From Changchengzhania lutea (GTDB taxonomy: Bacteria; Bacteroidota; Bacteroidia; Flavobacteriales; Flavobacteriaceae), in the NCBI RefSeq assembly GCF_006974145.1, contig NZ_CP039456.1, positions 3,968,499 to 4,032,498 of the forward strand: a stretch of DNA of 64,000 nucleotides, in the 5' to 3' direction. Position 1 is the stretch's first letter; each line of letters begins with the position of its first letter. Both the position numbers and the translations under genes were made by a program. The notes below the pieces were generated by a model, which was not told where the DNA came from, made no database searches, and saw only the letters and a list, made by a program, of their open reading frames with translations. Shown here one piece after another: positions 27,871 to 34,921 of this stretch.

Positions 27871-28438
27871 CGCCCCTTTTTCTCCCTCTTCCTCAATGAG
27901 GGTTGAAGATTAGAAGGAAAATTAAAACACAAATTTAAGAATAATCCATAACAAGGAATTGGATTTCATACCTTTTGCCATCTTTTTGGTAAATTATTAT
28001 TTCATTTGGTCAGCCCTTAAGTGGAATTGAAGTGAGGTATATATATAACACCGTATTCCCCCTTCTTTAGGTTTTTTTTTAAAATTCCATTACAGCACAA
28101 ATAAGACTATAGTGTCCATAGATTAGAGATTCCCAGATATGAAAAGGCGCATAAAATGACGGGGTATCGATTAGCACACCTATTTTTTGGCATCACTGAC
28201 TTGCCTTAAGATTCCCCAAACTAAAGAGAAAGAACTTAAAATAGTATTTTCATTTTGTTCAATACAAAAGTTTACAAACCTAATGCAGATAAAAGACACC
28301 TTACATCTTGATGTGCAGGTTTATTTCAAAGAGAAATAAAACAATCATTCCATATTTCATTAAAAAGAATATCATTCAAAATTATATATTTAAGAGACAC
28401 ACTTATCTCATTTTCAATAGGTCGACTTGATATATATC

Positions 28439-29254
28439 TTAAAAATTCATGAATTCGGTATAATTATTTGCTTTTCGATATAACTCAACTTCTTCTCTTT
28501 TCATATATCTTTTTACTTTATAGTTTAGTTCTTCTACATAACCAAAGAAATCACCGTGAGGATTATTATAATCATATAATGGTAATGCGTGAATATTAGC
28601 TTTCCCTGATTCTCCAATAGTTGGAATTCCTTGAACATCTCTATTTGTTAATTGTATAGGTGTTTTATTATAAAGAACTAAATTGAGCTTATGAATATGA
28701 AATCTAGCAGCTACATTTATATTACAAGCCACAAGACCAATATTGGCTGAAGGAAATGTGTTTCCTGCACTAACAACCTCAGGATTAAGATCTACGGTAA
28801 TGTCTCCCAAATCTTTATCTGTACCAAACAGCTTCAATTCCAAAAAATTCACATAAACTACAGAGTTTTCCCATTTGTCTTTTGAAGGCGCACTTCTGGC
28901 TATTTTAAAAAAACCTTTAAATGGAACTTCAAAAGTCCCCATCTCTGGAATTCTAAATACATCAATGGTTTCCAGTGTCATATGATCTATTCCGGCAGGA
29001 GGATGTTGCTTACGGATATGTTTCTTTGGGGCCAATTCACCGTGAAATAATTCCTTTAATAACGATTTATCAACGACATTACCCCACATTGTTTTTTGCC
29101 TTCCTTCTACGATAGTTGTAGTTACAGAAGTTAGCTTTTTTATCTTTTCTGATAATGATTTATCAATTTGAGCTTTAGGTGAAACATCACCATAAGATTC
29201 TTCGAAGCCTTTTAACAATGCCCCAAGTTTTTTTCCTAATTCTAAATAATCCAT
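28439..29254 (-). CDS. Unrecognised 271-residue protein at the end of the polyketide region
   Basis: I do not recognise this family. There is no signal peptide or transmembrane helix. The first ~90 residues are charged and helical (MDYLELGKKLGALLKG, SLSEKIKKLTS); the rest looks beta-rich (VPFKGFFKIARSAPSK, WENSVVYVNFLELKLFG, GDITVDLNPEVVSAG, FHIHKLNLVLYNKTP). It is the last minus-strand gene of the polyketide region and is separated from the 2OG oxygenase by a decayed VOC gene. A soluble binding or accessory enzyme role is possible but unsupported. Confidence 0.8.
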   Translation of the reverse strand: MDYLELGKKLGALLKGFEESYGDVSPKAQIDKSLSEKIKKLTSVTTTIVEGRQKTMWGNVVDKSLLKELFHGELAPKKHIRKQHPPAGIDHMTLETIDVFRIPEMGTFEVPFKGFFKIARSAPSKDKWENSVVYVNFLELKLFGTDKDLGDITVDLNPEVVSAGNTFPSANIGLVACNINVAARFHIHKLNLVLYNKTPIQLTNRDVQGIPTIGESGKANIHALPLYDYNNPHGDFFGYVEELNYKVKRYMKREEVELYRKANNYTEFMNF

Positions 29255-29310
29255 AGTTTGTTTATGTTTAAATTAATATCTTTTTAGTACTTAACAATAG
29301 ATACAAACAT

Positions 29311-29635
29311 TTATCCGTTGTTAAAATAAATCCCTAATTTATTCCCTTCTGAATCTATAAATAGAGCAAAACTTCCCATATCTTCAGATATTAAAGCCTT
29401 AGGATTAATGATTTTTCCACTTAAAGTTTCAACATTATTTAATGTTTTTATTAAGATTATTACCTCCATTAATGTAGTGTATTACACCATATTTTTTATA
29501 GGGAAAAACCTATTTTTATAGATTAGAAATTCATTGTTTTAATTAAATTCAAAAAAATATTGTAAAATTTCAATCCATGGTCAAAATCTTGAACAGGGAT
29601 TGTTATAACGGATCTTTCATATTCAACTTTTCTAT
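29311..29635 (-). pseudogene. Decayed VOC (glyoxalase/bleomycin-resistance-like) gene
   Basis: Pieces of one VOC domain appear in order on the minus strand in different frames: ERSVITIPVQDFDHGLKFY near the start, then FPYKKYGVIHYINGG, then a shifted frame reading PKALISEDMGSFALFIDSE and ending in GNKLGIYFNNG-stop. The end matches the usual VOC finish (PK.xI.E.xG..A.F.D.EGN). At least one internal stop and one frameshift (near a run of A's and T's at about 29450) break it. A dinucleotide-free short frame from ATG could still make the last ~54 residues. The remaining sequence of 29255-29852 shows only a regulatory-type palindrome at 29765. Confidence 0.75.
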
Positions 29636-29764
29636 AATCAGGAAAATTACGTTATCTTTTTTTTTGCTGTCATAATACATGTTTTAGTTACTAATTCGAT
29701 TTATAATTAGTGGAGGAGAGAATCGGTAATCTAAATGTATTATTTAAATAGCATATAAACTATA

Positions 29765-29776
29765 CCCAAGCTTGGG
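29765..29776. promoter_or_regulatory. Palindrome CCCAAGCTTGGG, candidate operator
   Basis: A perfect 12-bp dyad within a longer block, TACCCAAGCTTGGGCATTTT, that recurs with one change at 34493-34512. On the minus strand it lies upstream of the decayed VOC and 271-residue genes. Confidence 0.55.
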
Positions 29777-29852
29777 CATTTTCCTGCTAATTTGTTAAAG
29801 AAAACGAAAGGAATCTTTAAGAAATAAGATTAAATGTGACACCAAATGTTTT

Positions 29853-30500
29853 TTAATAGCCTTTAAGATGGATGCTTAAGTCATGGGGCCTCATCGACTC
29901 AGGGCAACTTGAAGTATAAAAATTCATTGCTACTACAATTCTAATTTTATCATTATCCCTTAATGGTGGCACATAATGGGAGAATTTTCTAGCATCAAAA
30001 AAAACAATGTGCCCTGAAACAGGATAGATTCTTGAACTGTTTTTTTCTATTTCTTGAATTGAATAGCAATCTTCAGAATTTGCTACTACTAATTCTCCTC
30101 CTTCTCCTGGAGTGTGTGTTGTCACATATAGAATGCCTTGTATTGGATTTGTATCAACATGCGCTTCATACCTCATAGTTGTTCCATTTTGTATATTTAA
30201 AACAGCAGCATGTAAATCATCTTTAGCAATGACTACTTTGTCGTCTGTTAAGTACTGAGCCAATTCAACAAACTTTGTGGCGTATAATTCATATAACCAA
30301 GGTGCTGTTCTTTTCAGTGTGATGCCATCAACATTTGCCACATTTACACCTTCTTCATTTGCTTCTCTACAGGAGCTATGTTTAGGAAGCAATAACCTTT
30401 CGTCTCTATATTCTTCAGCAATATCATGGATCATTTGTTTCCAACCTTTCGGTAACATATTATTGACATCAAATGATGTCCAATGAAATTTATCTTTCAT
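29853..30500 (-). CDS. 2-oxoglutarate/Fe(II)-type oxygenase
   Basis: A 215-residue protein with the facial-triad pattern HVD (His114, Asp116) and a second His175 (KFSHYVPPL), followed by Arg187 in the position that binds 2-oxoglutarate (DKIRIVVAMNFY). The sequence between (GILYVTTHTPGEGGELVV) is the double-stranded beta-helix seen in prolyl-hydroxylase-like enzymes. It is cytoplasmic. Within the polyketide region it is the best candidate for an oxidative tailoring step on the polyene or derived product, though protein or small-molecule hydroxylation elsewhere is possible. Confidence 0.85.
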   Translation of the reverse strand: MKDKFHWTSFDVNNMLPKGWKQMIHDIAEEYRDERLLLPKHSSCREANEEGVNVANVDGITLKRTAPWLYELYATKFVELAQYLTDDKVVIAKDDLHAAVLNIQNGTTMRYEAHVDTNPIQGILYVTTHTPGEGGELVVANSEDCYSIQEIEKNSSRIYPVSGHIVFFDARKFSHYVPPLRDNDKIRIVVAMNFYTSSCPESMRPHDLSIHLKGY

Positions 30501-30552
30501 GATTTTATTTTTTAATGCTATGCGATTTTCTCTTTAGATAATAATTATTCCA

Positions 30553-31446
30553 TTATGTTTTAGCAGTTGTAATTTCTTTTAAATAATATGGAAGGTCTGT
30601 ATAATTAATTATATATGGGTTGCCATCTTTTCTTTCATCTACGTCATCCCAATCCGTATTAGGTTTACGATGATAACGTTCTAAATTATAGTTTTCTGTA
30701 ATTGGAAATATATAAGATTTCTCAAGGTTGTTGTTTTTTGTAAAAAAGCAAGATGGTAAAGTATGGTCTGTATGATAATTTGATTTATACATACTGACGT
30801 CATTAAAATGACTACAAGATTTGCTTAAAGCTATTGTTTTAACACTCCAATCTTTAGCTATTTTTGGTGTAAATAAATTAGCAAATACAGAATGACCCAC
30901 CGCATTTATAGATAAAGCGATTCCTTGTGGAATCTTTCGATCATCCCACCATGTTGCATATGCTTTTTGAGAAAAGTAGTTGATGGGTGTATCCCAGCAA
31001 AATATTTTACTTTTAGTTATCGGGTTTTTAAGATAGACCTTTATTAATTCGGTGGCGTTTAACCCAACTTCTTTTTTTAGAAGTATAGAAGCCAGTTTTT
31101 TACTAATAGCTATTAGGTTCTCCGCTTTCAAAAGGTGGTCACATTTCAAATAAAGAATGAATCCCATGCTTTTTCCTAAATAGGTTTTAATTTCCCACTG
31201 ACGCCTAGCTTTCCATATTTTTTCTTGGAGAAGAGACTCCTCCAACATTAAAAACTCATTTTCATTGATAATGCAATAATCCAGTAATTTTTTTTGCGCT
31301 GCATATCTAGCAAACAGACATGGCTGTCCTTTTTTCATCCACCGATTTAGATGTGTTACTATATCTTCATTTTCTTCAGACTCTGAAATTAAAGCACTAG
31401 TCTCAATAAATAATTTATCCGCTATAGCTGCGTCGTATAATTCCAT
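30553..31446 (-). CDS. Unrecognised 297-residue cytoplasmic protein
   Basis: No family is recognised with confidence. The protein has no signal peptide or membrane helix. It begins with a helical region, then KKGQPCLFARYAAQKKLLDY, and later Trp-rich segments (CWDTPINYF, ATWWDDRKIPQGIALSINAVGH) and His-containing stretches (SKSCSHFNDV, SNYHTDHTLP). The PCLFARxA block faintly recalls YqcI/YcgG-type proteins, not enough to name it. It lies 52 bp before the oxygenase and 53 bp after the ABC1 protein, so it is probably part of the same transcript and may act on the same product. Confidence 0.8.
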   Translation of the reverse strand: MELYDAAIADKLFIETSALISESEENEDIVTHLNRWMKKGQPCLFARYAAQKKLLDYCIINENEFLMLEESLLQEKIWKARRQWEIKTYLGKSMGFILYLKCDHLLKAENLIAISKKLASILLKKEVGLNATELIKVYLKNPITKSKIFCWDTPINYFSQKAYATWWDDRKIPQGIALSINAVGHSVFANLFTPKIAKDWSVKTIALSKSCSHFNDVSMYKSNYHTDHTLPSCFFTKNNNLEKSYIFPITENYNLERYHRKPNTDWDDVDERKDGNPYIINYTDLPYYLKEITTAKT

Positions 31447-31499
31447 AATTATCTTAATCTAAAATTATAACATATCATATATTCTCTTTGATGTTGTTT

Positions 31500-32828
31500 T
31501 TATACTAGAGCAGTTTTGTTTACTGAACTTATATGTATAGTATTATAGATATTTTCTGGCCAAGGTCTCCTTGGAAAAGATTTTGCTCTATACTTAAGCA
31601 AAAATAGTTTGGCTTCTAATTGAAAATCAATCGAGGGCATTAAACTTTTTAAGATGCCTTCAAAAGTTAACAAGGAGAATATAGCTCTTACAAAATCCTT
31701 AGAGCCAATCATTTGAAATTTATTTTGTACGCTGAATAAGTCGGTTACAAAACCTGAAATTTGAAATTCACTAATATTTAACCCATTGTATTGGTCAAAT
31801 AAAAGACCAACAGATTCGTAAAACTTTTCTTTATTAAATTTTTTAGGAACCTGTTTACTTTGTCTAATGATAATATCGGAACACATTGTAACATCTCCTA
31901 TAACAAAGCCATAAAAAAAATCTCCAAAATCTTTCTTTGTAGCGTCATTTAGTTTAGCAACAATCCCAAAGTCCAGTAGCACCATTGATTCATTTGAAAA
32001 TCCTACATTTCCAGAGTGTAAATCTGCATGAACAACACCATTATCAAAAATCATTTGATAAACTGCTGTTAGTCCTTCTTTGAGTGCCTTTTTATAATTA
32101 AGTGTATCCTCTTCATTTATGTCTTTTGCTTCTTTGAATCCATCAATATACTCCATTGTAAGGACTTCTTTATTACTAAGCGTATCTATAATTTCTGGTA
32201 TACGAATAGCCTTGAAGTGTTTTAGGTTTTCCTTTATTGTTTTAAGATTTTCAGCTTCTAGTTTTAAATCTGCTTGATTTTCTATTAATTCTTTTATTTC
32301 CAAGAGCGAATCAACAAATGGAATACTCTTATATATTTGTAAACGATCTAAAAAGCGAGCAAAAAATAGAATGATTTTAAAATCGGCAACCATGTTGTTA
32401 ACCAATTTTTTATTGGACACTTTGAAAGCGACCAATGTGCCATTTCGTAACTTTCCTTTATATACTTGCGCAACACTACCGCAACCTATGGGTTTATTAT
32501 CAATGCTTTCAATTAAAGTATCTGTTTTTTTTTCTCCAAGAAAACTTCTGACTAACTTATATGGATTATCTCGTTTTTTCGTCCTAACACTACTATGAAG
32601 CCTACCTAGTTGCGCTCTAATTTCAGTATTGAAAGTATCTGGACGAGACGCTGAAATCTGCCCGACTTTGATGAATCCTGATCCTAATGTTTCTAAATAA
32701 TTTGTAAGAACCTTACCAAAAAAATTAAATCGATTGAAAATTTTACTTCTAAACCAAAGAATCAATAGCACAGGAATATACCAGAATGATATAATTATAA
32801 AGTATGTGATTCTTCTGATATATATCAT
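31500..32828 (-). CDS. ABC1/UbiB-family atypical kinase-like membrane protein
   Basis: A 442-residue protein with an N-terminal hydrophobic segment (about residues 8-25, YFIIISFWYIPVLLILWF), the UbiB signature KVGQ (in GSGFIKVGQISASRPD), a P-loop-like GCGSVAQVYKG, catalytic HADLHSGN and metal-binding LLDFG. UbiB/COQ8 proteins use ATP to help extract or handle lipophilic intermediates at membranes. Here, next to a polyene-type PKS, it may help move a hydrophobic product or intermediate; that is inference. It ends where the 297-residue gene begins and starts 7 bp after the VOC gene. Confidence 0.88.
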   Translation of the reverse strand: MIYIRRITYFIIISFWYIPVLLILWFRSKIFNRFNFFGKVLTNYLETLGSGFIKVGQISASRPDTFNTEIRAQLGRLHSSVRTKKRDNPYKLVRSFLGEKKTDTLIESIDNKPIGCGSVAQVYKGKLRNGTLVAFKVSNKKLVNNMVADFKIILFFARFLDRLQIYKSIPFVDSLLEIKELIENQADLKLEAENLKTIKENLKHFKAIRIPEIIDTLSNKEVLTMEYIDGFKEAKDINEEDTLNYKKALKEGLTAVYQMIFDNGVVHADLHSGNVGFSNESMVLLDFGIVAKLNDATKKDFGDFFYGFVIGDVTMCSDIIIRQSKQVPKKFNKEKFYESVGLLFDQYNGLNISEFQISGFVTDLFSVQNKFQMIGSKDFVRAIFSLLTFEGILKSLMPSIDFQLEAKLFLLKYRAKSFPRRPWPENIYNTIHISSVNKTALV

Positions 32829-32834
32829 TTTGAA

Positions 32835-33161
32835 TTAAGGTTCTATTATTGTTTCCGAAACGAAGTATGATAATCCATTTGGATCACTAATCATAATCCC
32901 TTCAGAGCTTTCCATCGTTACAAGGCAATTGTTTTCGATTAAAATTTTCTTGGCTACAGGCATTGAATCGACTTCAAAAGCAAAAAATACTTGTCGATTG
33001 TTGTTTTCTTCTAAATAAAATGTAATCCCAGAAGCGCGTAATTTGATTTCTTGTTCATTTTCAGATAAAAACTCCATTCCCAGAACATCTGTATAGAAAT
33101 CTCTGGCCCTATTAAGGTCTTTTACCTGTACAGCTATGTGGGGAGAAAACTTAAATTTCAT
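32835..33161 (-). CDS. VOC-superfamily protein (glyoxalase/bleomycin-resistance-like)
   Basis: A 108-residue single VOC module starting KFSPHIAVQVKDLNRARDFYTDVLGMEF and ending SDPNGLSYFVSE. The family includes drug-sequestering resistance proteins, lyases and dioxygenases, all working as paired beta-alpha-beta modules, so this one should dimerise. Several enediyne and glycopeptide-antibiotic clusters use binding or sacrificial proteins for self-protection; a resistance role here is plausible but not shown. It sits 2 bp after the 406-residue gene and a decayed relative lies downstream. Confidence 0.85.
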   Translation of the reverse strand: MKFKFSPHIAVQVKDLNRARDFYTDVLGMEFLSENEQEIKLRASGITFYLEENNNRQVFFAFEVDSMPVAKKILIENNCLVTMESSEGIMISDPNGLSYFVSETIIEP

Positions 33162-33163
33162 TT

Positions 33164-34384
33164 CTAAGAATCCTTAAGCGGATATTTTGTTTTTGGTCCA
33201 GTTGATCTAGGATCATTATCACGTTTATAGTGATCTATAGGGTGAACTCCTGGGCATCGGTCATAATGCTCGCCTGGGGTTTCAGCTATCCCATCGCGAT
33301 CTCTATCAATTTCTCCATCCAAAGTTGTATATGAAGGTAAGGTGTTTAAACCAATTATGCCTTTTACATCAGGTTCAATATTTCCATAATACGCACCTAT
33401 AGTATAAGTATTTATATAAGGTCTTACACGTTCATCAATGATATCACCTAAGTGGAACAAACCAGCGATTAAGTCCATTCTTCCTGAAGGATCAAATGTT
33501 GCTTTGTCTGGTCTTGTGTAACCCCAAGCATGTATAATTCCTGTGACATTATTAATAGCATAATGATCTCTTATTTGAATATCTTTATTGAGCTGCCAGG
33601 TGGCCGCTCTAGCTACCAAAATATTGGCATCAGTAATAACTCCTTCAGATTCGTCTCCGACACGTCCAGAAGGGTAAAAAGGAATCTTCATCATTGTACG
33701 CATGCTTGCCACTCCTGTAACATCATCACGCATCACCGTTCTTCCAGTAAACAAAGTGCTTTCTATATGGAGTGAGCCATCAGTATGCAGACCTTCCAAA
33801 TGTTTTGTTAATACAACTCTGTCCATTCTAGTTTCTACTTTAGTACATGCTAATAATTGCCCTGCTACTCGTTTCTCCTGAATTGGACCATACAGATGGT
33901 ACATCCATTTCCCAGGCTCGACCTCAACATATTCCCTGAGTGCCACACGAAGAGGTATCGTTTGATCAAATATTTCTTTTTCATCTGATTTTACATCCAG
34001 GCGCTTTCCTCTTGTTACACCTCCTAGCGGTGCATTATAATATGCTCTGGCTAATTCAGGTATATCTTTGGGCACTCCTTTTAATTCTAAATAGTGTTTA
34101 AAGGCTTTGCCATCTAATCTCACCAATTCCTCAAATAAAGACTTTCTTACATCGCGATCGGTCTCTCCTTGCCAAAAATCTAATAACACGCCAAATGATG
34201 ATTGATCATATCTATAGGAGTACTCCAAAAGGGCATATTCTCGTACTGCTGGGTCTGAATGATTTCCAGCATCTGATAAAAGTTGTTTATCGGATATTGG
34301 GACTATTGGTTTTGCAATGGCTTTCAAATGTCTAGCAAAATGATCTTGGGCTTCATAAATTGGATCCATGTAATATTTCCACAT
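33164..34384 (-). CDS. Unrecognised 406-residue protein with HEAT-like N-terminus
   Basis: The family is not recognised. Residues about 1-110 are helical and could form HEAT-like repeats (DPAVREYALLEYSY, DRDVRKSLFEELVRLDG). The middle and C-terminal parts are mixed and end with DRDRDGIAETPGEHYDRCPG, which resembles a calcium-binding DxDxDG loop. There is no signal peptide. It follows the LuxR-type gene after a 155-bp gap carrying the second copy of the CCCAAC/GCTTGGG palindrome, and it leads the downstream gene string (VOC, ABC1, unknown, oxygenase), suggesting a product-linked function. Confidence 0.8.
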   Translation of the reverse strand: MWKYYMDPIYEAQDHFARHLKAIAKPIVPISDKQLLSDAGNHSDPAVREYALLEYSYRYDQSSFGVLLDFWQGETDRDVRKSLFEELVRLDGKAFKHYLELKGVPKDIPELARAYYNAPLGGVTRGKRLDVKSDEKEIFDQTIPLRVALREYVEVEPGKWMYHLYGPIQEKRVAGQLLACTKVETRMDRVVLTKHLEGLHTDGSLHIESTLFTGRTVMRDDVTGVASMRTMMKIPFYPSGRVGDESEGVITDANILVARAATWQLNKDIQIRDHYAINNVTGIIHAWGYTRPDKATFDPSGRMDLIAGLFHLGDIIDERVRPYINTYTIGAYYGNIEPDVKGIIGLNTLPSYTTLDGEIDRDRDGIAETPGEHYDRCPGVHPIDHYKRDNDPRSTGPKTKYPLKDS

Positions 34385-34494
34385 AATCTTTAGAATTTAA
34401 GGTTTGTATATTTTCACATTAATAAGACTAAAACTGCATCACTAGATGCTAACAGTTTCCATAAATTAAAGGAGAAATATGATTTTTCGCAATA

Positions 34495-34506
34495 CCCAAC
34501 CTTGGG
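34495..34506. promoter_or_regulatory. Palindrome CCCAACCTTGGG, candidate operator
   Basis: Second copy of the block at 29763-29782: TACCCAACCTTGGGCATTTT, with one base changed from a perfect dyad. It lies 111 bp upstream of the 406-residue gene and directly after the LuxR-type gene, so that protein may bind it. Confidence 0.55.
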
Positions 34507-34539
34507 CATTTTTATGATAACGAGTGGATCGTATTTATT

Positions 34540-34914
34540 TTATATCAAATTAAAGGCATATGCAAAAGGGTAGAGCTGCCCTACAGAGTGAATCTCTAAC
34601 TTTCGATTTATATTTTTTCGGTGTTGCTCGACGGTGTATCTACTTATAAATAAATGCTCAGCGATTTGCGGATTGTTATTCCCTTTTATGAGTAGACCAA
34701 CAATCTCTTTTTCACGTTGAGTGAGATGAGAAAATTTTTGCTTGTTTTTTTTGATAAACTCTATTTCTATAAGAATTCTATTTATTTTATGAATGATTTG
34801 ACGCTGCTTACTAGGGGTAGGAAAGTTAAGCAATCTAGTGATTGAATTGAATACATCAAATTCAATCATATCTTTTTTGCTTTCTAATGCTTTAGATGTG
34901 ATTTTCCCTTTCAT
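34540..34914 (-). CDS. Small LuxR-type HTH regulator
   Basis: A 124-residue protein whose C-terminal half (about residues 63-122, LTQREKEIVGLLIKG ... ISRYTVEQHRKNINRKL) is a typical LuxR/NarL helix-turn-helix. The N-terminal ~60 residues are too short for a receiver or ligand domain and may only dimerise. The gene starts 7 bp after the PKS stop, so it is expressed with the PKS operon and probably regulates it or the downstream genes through the palindromes at 34495 and 29765 (inference). Confidence 0.88.
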   Translation of the reverse strand: MKGKITSKALESKKDMIEFDVFNSITRLLNFPTPSKQRQIIHKINRILIEIEFIKKNKQKFSHLTQREKEIVGLLIKGNNNPQIAEHLFISRYTVEQHRKNINRKLEIHSVGQLYPFAYAFNLI

Positions 34915-34921
34915 CTGCTAA

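Larger units (their letters stand above)
27395..28438. other. Gene-free stretch with transposase debris
   Basis: About 1 kb without an intact gene between cardiolipin synthase and the end of the polyketide region. It contains an IS630-type transposase fragment (27699-27785) and a hairpin (27853-27870). The rest is AT-rich with no convincing frame or RNA gene. Confidence 0.6.

Noticed and set aside
30553-31446. YqcI/YcgG family assignment
   Set aside because: Only a short PCLFARxA block resembles that family; the remainder does not, so it is left unnamed.
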